Shown: piece after piece, positions 1 to 14,359 of the stretch
Position numbering within the stretch: the stretch's first letter is position 1
How the letters are laid out: each line of letters begins with the position of its first letter
Assembly: GCA_000442125.1 (NCBI GenBank)
Contig: KE546965.1
Span: 1,612,001 to 1,676,000, forward strand
Length of the DNA stretch: 64,000 nucleotides
Direction of reading: 5' to 3'
Source of the DNA: Opeltia flavorubescens
Taxonomy: Eukaryota; Ascomycota; Lecanoromycetes; Teloschistales; Teloschistaceae
The notes under the pieces: generated by a model
What the model was told of the DNA's origin: nothing
The model's input: the letters and a program-made list of their open reading frames with translations, nothing else
Database searches by the model: none
Position numbers and translations under genes: made by a program

Positions 1-3000
1 ACTATTTAATTATCGTTAATCGCGATTTTTATATAAATATTATTATTTTAACTTTTATTCGCTAATTATATACTTTTTTTTATCTTTTATTTATAGCTTT
101 ATTTTTATTTTTATCTATATCTATAATCTCGAATATTTCCTTTTAATTTTTTTTTTAATTTTATAATACCGCTAGCTATTAATATATATTTAATAAAATT
201 AAATAATTTAATTAAAATAAAAATTCTATAAAAGCGGTATAGATTTTATAATAGGTTATATTTTATTAAAATAAAAGTAAATATAAAACTAAAGAAATTA
301 AATTAAAAAAAGGTAGAATTAAAATACTCGTATTAATTTTTATATATAAATATTAAAATAGGTATAATAAAGAGTTATTATAACTTTTATTTAAAAAATA
401 ATAAATTTATATTAAATATATTAATTAAATTAATTCTATTATATCGAGTATTTTTTTTAAAAATTTTTAAAAACTCGCGGTACTTTTTAAAACGATCTTT
501 TCGCTATATTCTTTCTTTTATAATTTAATTCTATAGAAGGTTTAAATTAATTATAGCTAGCGGCTTTTATATAAAAATTATTAAACTAGTAGAATAATTA
601 AATAAAATATATTAAATCGGCTTTAATAGAATTACATTATTAATTTAACTATTACTAGTTTCTTTTTATTAAAAAACTAGAGATATTAAATAGTAGGATT
701 ATAATTTTAGGTTAAGCTTAATAATTAAAGCTATAGTTATATTAAAAAAGCTATTTTTTAATTATATTAAACTACTTTTAATTTTAATAAATAGACTTTA
801 AATTTAATAGATAAATAGTTTTATATTTAAAAATTAATATTTTTTATATTTTTCAAATTTATTAGAATTATAGCCCTTTATTAAAACTAGATTAAATTTA
901 AATATAATTTCTTTTATATTAAACTCTAATAGTAATTATTTATTTTTATAGCCGGCTATTTTATAATACCCGGCTATATTATTTTAATTAATAGGAAAAT
1001 AATTATTAATATTATTTATAAACGTTAATAGAAGTATTAATAATATTAAATTTTATAAATAGAAAAAAAATTTTTACTAGCTTTTAACTTAATATATAAA
1101 TTTATAAAAATAAATAAAAAAATAGATAAAATACTTTTAATAAGTTTTTTTAAAATAATAAATTTATTTATATTATAAATAGTATATATTAAAATAATTA
1201 ATTAAATATAAATAATAGAGCGGTTATATTCTATAATTAGATTTAAAAATAAAAAAATCTTTTAATAAATATAAATAGATTTAAATAAAATAGAAAACGA
1301 ATATTTATATATTAAAATTATCTATAACCGTAATTTAATCTATATTATAGCGGTTTAGATTTATTAATATTATAGTTTAAATATTATATTTTTATAAAAG
1401 ATAGCCTTTAAATTTTTAATTTATATATTAAATTTTAATAAATAATTAATAGTATCGCTTAAATTATATTTTTTTTTTCTTTTTATAATACCTAATACTA
1501 GTTTAATATTAATTATTTTTTAATAAAAATTAAATTTTCTATAAAAAATAGCGCTTATATTATTTTGTTTATATATTATTTTTTAATAAACGATTTATAG
1601 TATCGTTTAATTTATATATTTTTTTCCTTTTATAATATTTAATACTAACCCGGTAGCTATTAGTTTTAAATAAAATATGTTTTTTTATTTTTACTTTTAA
1701 TAAACTCTTCCTCTTTTTTAAGCGAGGGCCTTTAAATTATAGCCCTTATTTTTATATTTAAAAAGATATTATAAAATATAAAACTTAATTTAATATTATT
1801 ATAAATAAAAAAAAACCTTTTATTATATTTAAAAAACTCTACCTATATTTTAATAATAATTATAGTATTATCTTCTATTAATTCTATCTAAAATTTTTAA
1901 TATTCGACTTTATAAATATAAATTACCTCTAGTTTTAAATCTATATTATAAAGATTATAAAAGAAAATAAATATAATATTTTTAACTATATATTATTGAT
2001 ATTTAATAGCTAAAACTCGTATTAAAAAGTTTATAAAGCCTAGCTATTATTAGTACTATAATTTATTAGAGTTTTATAATTAATAAATTTTAATATTTAA
2101 CTAAAATATTAACCTTTAGCTTTAAAATAATATCGGAGAATTCGAGTTAAATAATAATAATATATTAAATAATAAAGTATCTACTAATAAATTAGATATT
2201 AATAAACTTAAAATTATTATTAAAGTTATTAAATCGACGTTTAATATATTCTATAAATAATAAAATTTATATATACTATAGAAAAGTTATAAAATACCGC
2301 CTAAGTCGAGGTTAACTATATAAGCGTAATATAGGTTATATTTCTTATATAATATATAGGACAGCGATTTAACCGGATTAAATTAATCCGAATTAGAATA
2401 AAATAATTTAAATAATTTAAATAGCGAGCTTATATAATAATTACTATAAAATAGTATTAAACGGCGCTAGCCTTTTTAATCGATAGAAATATATATATCC
2501 GTTTTTAGATTTATAAAAGCTGTAATTATAGTTTATATCTTTTTATATATTAAATATAGGGGAATTTAATTAAAAGGTAATTTTAATTAAATTAAGTAAT
2601 TTAATATAGAATAAATAAAATAAAATAGCTTAATTAAATAATTAAAAGTTTAAAAAGCCGGATTTAAATATTAAATTAAAATTAACGAAAGAAAAAATAT
2701 ATAAAATCTATTTAAATTATTTAGATTATAAATAATACTAAATTAATAGTTAATAATAAATTTATAATTTAATAAATTACTACCGGGTTTATATAATAAA
2801 GTATATTTAAATATAATTTATAATTATTATAGTTTTATTAATAGAGAATCTATTTATATTATTTAAATAGTTAAATTATTAACTAAAAATCCCTTGAATT
2901 ATTATATTTTAAATAGAAAACTATTTAAAAATATATAATATTTTATTATTATAAGCGGACTTAAATTTATTAATTATAAAATAAGCTATATTTTTTATAG

Positions 3001-3067
3001 ATATAATCGTAAAAGTATTAATCGCCGTTTATTTTTAAAATATAAAATATAATTTAAATTAATATCT

Positions 3068-3790
3068 AGCAACTATTTATATATTTAAGATTATTAAATT
3101 TAGGTTTTTAATTATAGTTATTATTAATATCCGCTATATTTTTATTAAATATCTCTATAATAATAATAAGCGAATATTAAAGTTTAAAAATAGATAAATA
3201 ATAAGTATATTATTATAATATTTAACTATAATATTAATTTAATTATTAATTAACGTTTTAAGAAATATTTATATATAAATATAAAATATTTAGAAAAATT
3301 AAATAAATATTTATAAAAATAGAATTCTTAAAATATTTATTAGAAAGATAAAAAAATAAAAAGGCTTTAAAAATAAAAATATTTCGCTTATTATATATCT
3401 ATTATCGAACTATTTTAAAAAATATATAATAGATTTAAATAGACTAAAAAAACTAAAACTATTTAATATTAAAATATTATTAATATTTTCCTTTTTAAAT
3501 TTGGAATAAAATTTATAGTTAAATATCTACTTTAAAAGCGGGCTATTAATTATATTTACTTCGCTAGCCGCAGATTAAAACTTATAGCTAAACTTTTATT
3601 ATAATAATAGAGCGGGATTAAATATATAAATAAATATTTATTTATACTTCTATATTATTAAAAGTTTTTTTTTATTCCTAATATAATAAATTTAAACGGA
3701 TAAATTAAAGGTTATAACTATAATAATCGATAAATAAAAAAATAATTTAAGACGGGGTTTAATATTATAAAAGCGTATATATATATTATA
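3068..3790 (+). pseudogene. Decayed unidentified reading frame (left arm)
   Basis: One plus-strand frame runs about 240 codons with only TAA and TAG interruptions, fewer than neighbouring frames show. The in-frame stops are what RIP makes from CAA, CAG and TGG codons. The translation between stops has a natural look, with blocks of mixed polar and aliphatic residues such as FTSLAAD and NNRAGLN. I recognise no family motif. The copy in the right arm lies on the minus strand at about 49545-50270. The frame may be longer on both sides. It points the opposite way to the other frames of the same repeat (5915-8630), so the element carried genes on both strands. Confidence 0.4.
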
Positions 3791-5914
3791 ATATCTTTTA
3801 AAAAAATTTAAAGCTATTAATAAAAATATAAAAATAAAATATTTATATATAAATTCTTTTAAATTTAAAATCTTTAAAAATATAATAAATATATAATATT
3901 TTAAAATTTAATATTAAAAAAATCGCTATAGCGCGAATAACTTTATAAATAATAATAATAGTTATTTAAAATTTAATATATATATAAATAAATAAATAAA
4001 AATCGAAATCGAGTTTAGTATAATAAATAATTTTAAAAATTCTAATATATAATTTATATAGTTATTTTATTAAATTCGTATATTAAACTATTTATTTAAT
4101 TTATTAAGTAGATTATTTTAATAAATCCTAAATAATATATATATACTTCTTTTATAAAATCTACTATAGCTCGGTTAATACTCTACTATATAATTTAATC
4201 TTAGATATATTTATATTAACTTAAAATCTAATTAGTATATAGATTTTACTAATTCTAATTTAATAATTAATTATCAATTTAATAATCTAGAATTTTTTTT
4301 AAACGTATTCTAATAATAAATATATATTTTATAATCCTATTTTTACTCTATCTATTTATATTTTATTTACTATTTTCGCGTTTAAAGTCTAAACCCGATA
4401 ATAGTAATTACTAATTATTAGAGTTAATATTTTCGTTAAATATTAAGTAAAGGTAATATAAAAGAAATAAATTAATTTTTAAAGCTTACTAATTTATTAA
4501 TAAAATACTATTTTTTTATTATTTATTATTATATATATAACTAATATATTTAAATTATTTTATTTTTATTAAAATTACTATTTATTTTTAATTCAATTTA
4601 ATATTTTAACTAATTAATTTTTTTTATTACTAGATTATCTATTTATAAATCGTTTTATATAGTAAATTCGATTTTATTAAACTTTAGCTTATTTTTTTAT
4701 CTTCTTATCCGTTATTAACTTAAAAAGTTAGGTTCTTTATTATAATTTTTATCGTTCTATATTTATATTAAAGGCTTTATTAAAAATATACTATAATTTT
4801 TTTATTATAAATATAAGTCTTTAAATTACTAGAATTTATTATTAGTAGACTTTTTATATAATTGATAATATTATAGATTATAGCTAGCCTTTCTTTTTAA
4901 TATATTAGCTATAGTATTATTATACTATAACTTAATCTTTATTATTTCAGTAAGTATTTATTATAATTCGAAACTATAAATTAAGTTTTATAATTATTAC
5001 TAATATAATTAAAAAGATATTAGATTATATAATAATAGATAAATCAACTATAAATTCTAGTTTAATTATATTATTAATTTATTTACTTTTAAGTATATTT
5101 TAATAGAATATAATATAATAGATTATAATAGCTTTTTTCTATTAAGTTAAATATTATTAAAAGTTTAAATAATTTTTTTTCTTTAACTTTTAAATTAATA
5201 AGACTAATATTCTTTATAAATTATAATCTATCTTTAATTCTTTATATAGAAAGCTAGACGGTAAACAAATATATAAACTAGGCGAGAGATTATAGAGTAA
5301 ATATAATAGTTTTTTTATTTTTATAAAATATTTATAGTAGTATATACATTAATTTAAATTTTAGTATTTTTAAGAGTTTAATATATCGCGGAATATAAAA
5401 AAATTTATAATTAAAAAAAAAAGTATAATTATTAAAAAGTTTTCTTACTAATTATATTATTTAAATATTTTTTTTTAAAATTAAATAAATATATTATAAA
5501 ATATAAAATATTATTAACTAAAATTATCCTTCTTAAAAATTTTTAAAAAAATTATATATATTATAAAAGCTCTAATATCTATTTCGGGTTTATAAATATA
5601 CCTTTATTAATTATTTATATTAATCCGATTTATTATTAATTATATTTAAAGTAAAATAATTTTATAAAATATAAATTATTTATAAATCTAGATTTTTAAA
5701 ATATATTATTTTAATTAGATAGTATCGGTTATAAATTAAAAATAACCGGTATTAAAAAAATATTAAATAGGATAATTATATAATAAGTACTTAATATTTA
5801 TATTAATATTTAAAAAAAAATCTATTTTTAGTATATCTAATTATTATTATCTTTTATTTATTAAAAAAGGAAGCGTTATATTATAAATTTTTAGATTAAT
5901 TAAATCGTTTTTTT

Positions 5915-6660
5915 TTTATTTTTATTTTTTATTATCGATTAATTATTTATTATATAATATTTTTATTTATATATCTTTAATAATTTAGTTTATATATATT
6001 TTTAATAAATATTTTTTATCCCGCCTTTAATATAATATTAATATAATAAATTTTATACTTAATTATAAATAGTTATATTACGATATTTATAATACCGTTA
6101 TTTAATTATACTATTTTTATTTTTTTAAACTTTTATAAAAATACGTATATATATTTTTATTCTTTTTTATTTTATTTTATCTAGTATTTATTTTTTTTCT
6201 TTTTATTTAAGGGCCAATTTTAAATATATAATTATTATAAACTAGAGTTTCTATACTAATAGTTATTATAATTTATTATATTTAATTTTATTTATTAAAT
6301 AAATAATATCCTAGTCGGTTTATAAAATTAATAAAATTTTTAAAAATAAAATAAATAGTTTAATAAATTAATAAACTTTAATATTAAAATAATATATAAA
6401 AATAGAATAAAGCTATAGTAAATTAGAGTTTTATAGCCTCTAATATTTTATAAAACTAGCTTAGTCTAGAATATAATCGTTATATAGAAAATAGGTATTA
6501 ATTTACTTAAAAGTATTTAAAACTAATAATAGTTTTATTAATCTACTATATATTTTATTTTAAAGTAGCTTTTTATATTAAATAAATAGTATATAACTAG
6601 ATAAACTAGTAGAGTTTTATTCTAATATAGTATAGTAAAAGCTCGGCTAGAAGAAATAAA
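5915..6660 (-). pseudogene. Decayed unidentified ORF 2 of the inverted repeat (left arm copy)
   Basis: Inverted counterpart of 46668-47220 by alignment of the arms. It is strongly mutated. No separate information on function. Confidence 0.3.
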
Positions 6661-7014
6661 CGTTATTTAAAGCTTATAAAATTTAGAGATTTTAATTATT
6701 CTATTACTATAGTAATATAATTATACTATAATTAAGCGTTTATTAAAAGTTTAATTATAGCCGTTTTTAGCGCTTTAATAATATAATAAAAAATCGGTAT
6801 TATAAGGAAATCGTATATAAAAGTAAATAGTAGTTAATATTATTATTATTAATATTTATTTTATTTATATTTTTAAAATATAGATTTTTATTTATTTATC
6901 TTTTTATATTAATTCTTTAAAGCTATAATATTCGATTTTATTATATTAAATATTTTTATTTTAGATATAAATCTTATTTTTTAAATCTTTTACTATATTA
7001 TATTATATCTATAT

Positions 7015-8630
7015 TTTTAATCTAGTTTTTTTATTTTTATTTATTTATATTTTTATAAGTTTATAAAAAATAATTTCCTTAAATATAACTAGTTATAAAA
7101 ATAATAAATTTATAGTTTTTTTTAGATTTAAAACCGTATTTTTATATTAATATAATTTTAGAAATATTATAATAAACCTTTTAAATAAAATAAACCTTTT
7201 ATTTTTTTAATTTTAATATAGTCTACTTTAATAAAAATAGAGTAATTAGATTTTATTTAATAGGTCTTTTTATAAATAATAAATTCTATTTTTTATTTAT
7301 TAAATATAAATTAGCTTTTTAAATATAAAATAAAATAATTATAAAATAATATATAAATTATAAAAAAGTTACGCTTTTAAATAATTATTTAAAGGATTTA
7401 GCGGTTAAAAGTTTAGTAATATTAATAAAAAGGGAAAACTATTAATAATACTATATATACTAAATAATTAAAATCCCGAATTATAAAAAAAATTAAATAA
7501 CTTTTATTATTTAAAAAAGTTTTTAATTTCTACTTTATATAATAAAGTAATATAATATAATATTTCCCTATTATTAAACCTGCTATTTAATTTAATATTA
7601 GATTTTTATTATAGAAAAATTAGATTATTATTTAATTTATTATTATAATATTTAATAGAAATTATAATATTTAAAAAAAAAAAAAAATTTTTACTAACTA
7701 TTTCTATAATAACGATCCTACTATTATATAAAATTAAAATAAACGGCGGTTTTTTTTTAAATTTAAAAGCTGCTATTTAAATATATAACCTTTTTATATA
7801 AAAATAAATATTATATAAAAATATACTTTTCTAATAATAAAACGATTATTTAGATATTATATACCGCTTTTTTAAAAGTTAAGAAAAATAAAATAAAATA
7901 TTTTTTTATAATTTTAAAAATAGAATTAAAATTTATATATATTTATTTAAAATTATAAATTAATATTAAAATTAATAAATTTTCTTTCGAGCCGTTAATA
8001 ACTATAAATTAATAATATTAATTAGTATAAATTTTATTCTAATTATACGGATAATAATCGGTTTTTTATTTAAAACTTAAACTTTCTAGATTAAATATAT
8101 ATTTAATATCTTTTAAATAGTAAATTTTAAATACCGGGAGAGTTATTTAAAAAATTATATATTTTTAATTTTTAAATATAGCTTTTATTTAATAAAAATC
8201 CTCTTTTATTAATTATTAAAGGAGTATTTATTTAAATCTTTTTTAAGTTAAAATATTACTTTATTTATATAAATTTTCGCGAGTTTATTTTTATAAAGAA
8301 TTTCTAAATTAATAAATTACTATAAATATTATTCTATTATTTTTTTAAAATATTTTAACTATTAATTTTATTATATATTCTAATAATTTAAATACTAAAC
8401 TTTTATAGTTAAAATTATATATATTTTTTAAAACTAGCCTTTTAAAAATTTTAAAGCTATATAATATTGTATAATACTTCCGCGAGTTAATTATAAAGGT
8501 AATTTTACCTTTTAAAAAGGATTTTATTAATTTTTAAAATTAGTATTTATATTTATATTATTAAAAAAACTCGGTTTTTTAATTAGTATAATATTAAATT
8601 ATTACTTATATTACCTATAAAAAAAAAAAA
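7015..8630 (-). pseudogene. Decayed unidentified ORF 1 of the inverted repeat (left arm copy)
   Basis: Inverted counterpart of 44750-46320, located by alignment of the two arms. Its upstream end lies about 265 bases from the gypsy A insertion at 8895. Stops in the two copies do not all coincide, which is expected if each copy was mutated on its own. No function can be given. Confidence 0.4.
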
Positions 8631-8890
8631 AGAGAATAATAACTACGCCTATTATTTAATATAAAATTTTAGCTATTAATTTTCTTTTTTAAATTATAAA
8701 CGGGAATATAAATTTACTAATATTAATAGAATATAGGCTATTTAATTATTAATAGCGAAGCCTATTATTTAATATATAGCTTTAGAATTTTACTTTTAGT
8801 TAATTATTTTATTTTTATATTAAAAGAAATTATTAAAGTAAACTTATAATATAAAATATTAATATAATATTATATATTAAAGAAACTTTA

Positions 8891-8895
8891 TATAA
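8891..8895. repeat. Target-site duplication of gypsy A, left copy (TATAA)
   Basis: TATAA immediately before the 5' LTR repeats exactly at 16094-16098 after the 3' LTR. The right arm of the inverted repeat carries this sequence once, near 44430, without the element. That shows the five bases were duplicated on insertion. Confidence 0.93.
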
Positions 8896-9100
8896 TATTA
8901 CGGCTATACCGTATAGGCAGAAGGCTGATAGGGCAGGTAGGGCTGAATAGCCACCGTGGCTCGAAGGAGGCCTTCTAAATATATTTACCCAGTTAGGTTT
9001 AGCGCTTCTTAGCGCCTATATTTATTTAATTATAGATTTTACCGGTAGATAGTTCCTTACCTTTAATATAATACTATTACCCTATACCTATAATATAATA
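8896..9100 (+). repeat. 5' LTR of gypsy A
   Basis: 205 bp, aligned without gaps to 15889-16093. It begins TATTACGG, which would be TGTTACGG before a TG-to-TA change, so the usual TG start is masked by RIP. It ends AATA, consistent with an original CA end. Its first half keeps more G and C than the first half of the 3' LTR. Its second half is more mutated. Confidence 0.95.
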
Positions 9101-9102
9101 AA

Positions 9103-9123
9103 TGGTAGTAATTGAAAGTAACC
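9103..9123 (+). promoter_or_regulatory. Candidate primer-binding site of gypsy A
   Basis: The first TGG after the 5' LTR lies two bases inside the element (TGGTAGTAATTGAAAG), where a tRNA primer-binding site is expected. I cannot say which tRNA it matches. Confidence 0.45.
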
Positions 9124-9279
9124 TATATAAAATACGGTACTATTAACTTCTGTATATATATACTATTAACTATTATATAGTACTAGATCCTTCGGGTAGG
9201 TCTAGCGCTCCTCTACCTACTAAATTACCGCTTCCGCACTAATACTCGGTTGATAGAGTTAACTAAAATATATCCTAGC

Positions 9280-10540
9280 TTTTAATCTTTCTAGTAAAGT
9301 TCTAGGCACTTTCTATAATAATTCGGAGGACCTAACCGACCTCGTTATTATACCAGCTCTTATTATAGCTACCTTCTATATTAAAAAGTTTTAAAAGTAT
9401 ATTAAACGGTTTTTAGAATAGGATCGGGCCCTTATAATAATCCTTAAAGTTTATACCGACTATATCTATAAAAGAAGTCCAGGCCTATATTGTTCCTTAA
9501 TATAGGAATCTTCTAATAGCCGGATAATTTAAGCTAGTATAATAAAAGCCAGTACAGCTCCTATTACTACTTATTTTATAGACTAGGGCGAGTACCTATA
9601 GATCTTTACTAAAGTAATAAGCGATTTCCGTAATAACGCTACTATAGTTTTTAAAAACGAAGGCTTTTAAGTTTATACTTAAAAGCTAGCCACGAATTTT
9701 ACTTAGGATAGTTTAAGCCTTTATTTTTATTTTTTAGGCTCGCTAGAAGACTCGTAACGGATTAATAAACTTATAAATATTACCGAATTTATTAATATAT
9801 TTAAGTAGCGAAACTATATTTCTAGTATTAAATCCAGCCTACCTTATTTAATAAAATCGGAAGGGAGTATTATACCGCCGCTAGATATAATAGGAATTCT
9901 ACTATAATAATAGTAGGGTGGATTTATAGGTAATAGTAATCCGTTATAGTAGTAGTAAGCTCCTTTAAATAGGTAACTATTTATAGACGCCCGTCTAGCT
10001 TAGCTACTAGAATTTTTTATATAAAATTTCCAGAATTAAATAATTACTATACTAGTAAATTTAATAATTATACTAGCGATTACTAAATTGTAATAGAGGG
10101 CTTATAATATTAGTTTATTCTAACCAAATAGCGATAAGCCGCTTGTAGAGTTTATAGAGTTATATAATATCTATTATAATATATACGCTTTTACGCAGCG
10201 TATAAAAATTAAATACGAAATAATAAATACATCGTTAATATACTATAACCTGGATTCTTATTTATAAAGCGAAGTAGTCGTATAGTTTATTATTATAATT
10301 AGTAAACTTACTTATAAATTACTATAATTAGGCGAAGGTATTAAGTTATAGTATATATTTTTTAAAGACTATTTTAGCGAGCTACCGTCTACTACGCTAG
10401 CGTAGCTAGAATAGATACGCTATACTATTAACGATATACGGGCTTAAAAAGACCTTTCGGAATACTTTAATAATATTATCGTTAAGGTAAAAAATATAAA
10501 GATAATACCTACTAAAAATACCTAAGTAATAATTAATATT
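9280..10540 (+). pseudogene. gag: gag relic of gypsy A
   Basis: The region between the LTR and pol encodes the structural protein that packages element RNA. The clearest part is about 10184-10530, one frame with the retrotransposon Gag pattern of a YNLDSYL-like helix, an LGEG turn and a segment ending SELPSTTLAQLE when stops are read through. Several TAA and TAG codons interrupt it. The 5' half is harder to follow and the start codon is not identifiable. I did not find a convincing CCHC zinc knuckle downstream. Cysteine and histidine codons are easily lost to RIP, so it may have decayed. Gag shares its frame with the later RT-integrase part. Confidence 0.6.
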
Positions 10541-11699
10541 AAGTATCTTAACACTCGGCTACGAATATTAATTCCGGATAAAATCGTAATAACTACTATT
10601 AAAGCCTTTTATAAGTTCCTTTAAAATAAGAAAAATAATTAGTTTAATATCTATAGTAGTAATAAAAACCGCGAGGCGCTAAAGCTAAACCCTTTTTAAA
10701 AGGATAAAAGTAAATAATATAAAAGAGTAGCAGTATACTAGCCACTATAAAATAACCCCTTTTATACGCCTAGATATCTATTTATATACCCGAACTATAT
10801 ATAAAGAAACCAACCGAACATATTTCCTACTATATATTAATACTAGAATCTCCCTATAGCTCCGCAAGCTCCGCTAATTAAGAACGAGCCGGGTACATAA
10901 AATAATTAGCGTACTACTTAAAATACTCGTTAATAGTTTTTACTTAAGGTTAATACTCTACTATAATAAAATTAAACCGGAAACTAGTAAGACTACGGCT
11001 ATTAATAGCGTAATAACAGCCGGAATCTATATAGAAGCCGCTAACCGAATAACTAGTAAACCTACTTCTAATAGGAAGCTTCCGGCGAGTAGGTTCTAGG
11101 CGATAAAATAAAATAGTACTAGAATTATAAAAACGGCTTCTACCAATCGACGGACTTTACTAGAGCCGAATATATAATAGACGAGGAGCTTAATAAAGCT
11201 TTATATACTACCACTAAAAATTCTAACTAGTATAGTAATATAATAAAATTTTATTTTATTATAGTAAAACGTACGGAACTTAAATCTAAGCTAATAAAAA
11301 TATACTAATACGATAAATACGACGAGATTTTTAAATTAAATAACGCCTTATATCGTTATCTACGCGCTGGTTATAGTAGAAAACCACTCCTAGCTATAGC
11401 TATTACGGTTGAACCAACTATTAAACTAGACGTTCTAATAATATTAACGCAAACTTACTTAAAACTAGTTAAGCTACTTAAAAATACGCCGGAGGTTATT
11501 AAGCTAGAGGTTATTAAGCAGCTACTGCTATAAGTACCCTAATTAATTCGCTCGACTATAAAGGATATATTAATAGTAAGCTTTACCTTCTAAGGATACT
11601 ATTATATAACTATAAACGTTCGCTTATAATCTAACGTAAAAAACTATAGCTTTTATTAGAATATAGATTATATAATAAACCTAATTAACCGAAAATTTC

Positions 11700-12010
11700 T
11701 ATTAAAACAGCTACCGCAGGCTACGATTTAGAAGATACCAGTTTTTATAAATATTAAAGGTATTAATGAGAGGTAATATAATACTACTAAATTTACTATT
11801 ATTAAAATCTTTATACCTAATAAAAAAGCTATAGAGCTTACTATTATTATACGCGAGCTTTATCTAGTAGATAATTTAAGCGCTAATATATTTATTAGTA
11901 TTAATATTATAAAGTCTAAAGATATTAATATATACTTATCTATTAATACGATAACTATTAGCTCCTATAATAATATAATAGTACTAATCGCTACTAGTAT
12001 TAAAAGTACT
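11700..12010 (+). pseudogene. Retropepsin (protease) relic of gypsy A
   Basis: A frame around 11740-12000 reads as the fungal gypsy retropepsin-like domain. It has an N-terminal strand with NIKGI, a central VDNLSANIFISINII segment equivalent to the usual LLIGIDIIG core, and then an INTITISS tail. The catalytic DSG or DTG motif was not located with confidence. The frame here (codons starting at 11874, 11877 and so on) differs from that of RT and integrase downstream. So there is a frame change between about 12000 and 12670. An ambiguous base at 12383 lies in that interval and may explain it, or an indel does. Confidence 0.5.
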
Positions 12011-12659
12011 AGAATAAGCGTAATTATTTATAGTACTTAATATATAATAGTACCGCTATACGCTAGTAAAGCCGTTAAGGTCGCAGGCCTATATTAAAAC
12101 CTACTGAACCTTTTATAAGGTTGTAACCTTATATATAAACTAAAAATACTAGATACTCTTATAAGCTATATATATATTATAGATTATATATTTAAGCGAG
12201 TCTATATTCGAAACGATTCGCTATTTCTTATCTAATTAACTATAAAAACTTAGCTAGGCACTGTTTAAAAATACAAAGCTAATAAATACTATTAAATTAG
12301 CTTGGAAGACTATAAACTAGCTGTTAAAGCGTTAAAGCGAAAACCTAAATAATTTTTAAAGAACTTTAAGCGCTATATAATANCCGTTGTAATAGCTACT
12401 ATAGCCCTAAATACCGCTATTATACTACCTATTAATCCTAACCATCGGATAGAAGTAGTATATTCTATAGAAGCAACGATTTTTAGAATATAAGCTGAAC
12501 GAGCTGCCCTAGCTATCCTAATTAAACGCTACCTGCGTCTATAGTAAGATACCGGCAACGTAATTAATATACCGGAGTTAGAATATATAGATATTCTATT
12601 AATAGAAAACTAGAAGTAAATCTATAAGCTCGGGTAAGCCCGTATATACCCTGTTAGTA

Positions 12660-13320
12660 TTTATAATAAAGAAGTTATTAATAAAACCTTTAATAAGCTC
12701 TATAAGTAAAATCGGATAGAATAGACTATTATAGCCACCTTATTTTCGTTTCCTTGCTTTATAATATAAAAAAATACTAATTAAAGCTTTAAAGGCCGTA
12801 TTATTATTAATATTTAGGCACTTAATAAAATTATAATACTAGATACCTACCTAGTTCTACTATAAACGAAAATTCTAGCGTAGATTTATAACGCTAAAGT
12901 CCTTTCTATAGTTAACTTCGTAAGCTTCTTCTACTAATAATAGATTAATTAATAGTATTGCTACCGCCTAATAATAGTTTTATATTAAGGGTAAGAAACG
13001 TTTAAAGTACCGGTAATAGGCTACCGTAACTTACCAGCTTATATATAATAAATAATAGATAGGATTCTATACCCGTTTCGCTCCTTCTATAAAGCTTATA
13101 TTAATAATATTATAGTTTTTTCCTCTTTAGTAAAAAAATATATAGAGTATTTTAACTAAATCTTTAGCACGCTCGATACTATAAATCTATATTTATTATC
13201 TATAAAATCGTTTATTAGCTATACGTTTATATACCTATTAAATTAAAAAGTTAATACTTTCGGGCTTACTATAATAAAAAATAAGCTAGAGGTAATTTTA
13301 AAGCTCTCGTTTCTACGAAC
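12660..13320 (+). pseudogene. pol: Reverse transcriptase relic of gypsy A
   Basis: The RT fingers region starts near 12674 with an FNKLYK segment, followed by FSFPCF and ALNKI, the normal early blocks of Ty3/gypsy RT. The catalytic box YINNIIVFS starts at 13097, where a YxDD-type box is expected. Fungal chromoviruses often have YINDI here, and the second aspartate reads as asparagine (AAT) as RIP would produce. In-frame TAA and TAG codons make it non-coding. It is in the same frame as RNase H and integrase. Confidence 0.88.
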
Positions 13321-13574
13321 ACTTTAATAATTAGAAAAATATCTAAATTTAATAAGCTACTTTCGGTAGTATATTAGCAATTATATAGCGATTATAAAGC
13401 TACTCTAGGAGCGTAAAACTTATATAAACCGTAATATTACTATTAAAAATAATACTCGTAAAAAAACTACTACCCGGAGTCTACTAGTAGTATTTATACT
13501 TAAAAAGCTTAACTCGTTTTATTATTTATAAAAGCTCTTTTTATTACTATTAATCCTAGTCTATTTTAACGAAA

Positions 13575-13870
13575 GCTTAGTACTATATATAAACCTGGAT
13601 ATTAGTAAAAAGTTCGGTTTTACGGTTTATATCTATTACGATACAGATAAAGCTATCTATAAAATAGGCGAAGAATCTAAATAAAAATCTAAGCGATTAA
13701 TTCTATTCCTTAGCTGTTTACTATTAAACGCTAAAATACGCTATTAGCCTATAAAATTAAAAGTTATAGGTATTATTTAAGTAGTTAAAAAAATCCGCTA
13801 TATAATTAAAGCAGCTAAATATATTATTATTATCTATATAGACTATTCTACCGCAGTTAATATTTCACGT
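13575..13870 (+). pseudogene. pol: RNase H relic of gypsy A
   Basis: Directly after RT in the same frame. The opening motif reads NLDISKKFGFTVYIYY (aspartate codon at 13598), then a GEESK turn, LFLSCLL, and the EL.G.V.VVKKIR.II.A segment ending in YIDYSTAV. This is the usual Ty3/gypsy RNase H order. Interrupted by TAG and TAA codons. Confidence 0.85.
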
Positions 13871-14016
13871 TAAACTAGCTTAAATACAGTATTTATAAAA
13901 AAGCTTAACCTCCGCTTAATATAAGCTTTTAAATACCTTTAACGCTTTAGGCTTAATATCTATTATAAGCCTAGAATTATAAATACGGTTCTAGATATAT
14001 TATTAAGGCTCGCTAG

Positions 14017-14096
14017 NNNTAAATACNGCCNNGAAANNGANNAATCGCTANATATAGAGGCCTTTATANTANNTTANTTCCCGGTAAANCTAGTAN
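14017..14096. other. Cluster of single ambiguous bases
   Basis: At least a dozen isolated N calls are scattered through 80 bases inside pol of gypsy A. They are single N or NN or NNN between good bases, not a scaffold gap. Similar isolated N calls occur at 12383, 26233, 30523-30542, 44261, 55379-55409 and 59262, mostly in repeats. This suggests unresolved consensus between near-identical copies. Confidence 0.9.
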
Positions 14097-14359
14097 AAAT
14101 ATTAACCGAATTCCGCTAATAATTAATCGATAGGTATATAAAAAAAGGCCGCTAGATTAAAGTTAAGAAATCCGTTAAAACTAATATAAAACTAGATAAT
14201 AATATTATTAAACTACTATATCGTATTATTAACGCGCTACTCTATTTCAATAATAATAAATAAGGTCTACGCTTAGTAATACCTATAGATATAAAAAAGG
14301 AAGTATTCTAGCTAGTATACGATAAAATAGGCTACCCCGGCTATATATATATATATAAA

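Noticed and set aside
1-8890. Many short ATG-started open frames throughout the AT-rich DNA
   Set aside because: They are short, low in complexity and have no codon pattern. TG loss by RIP removes TGA everywhere, so absence of TGA in a frame is not evidence of coding by itself.
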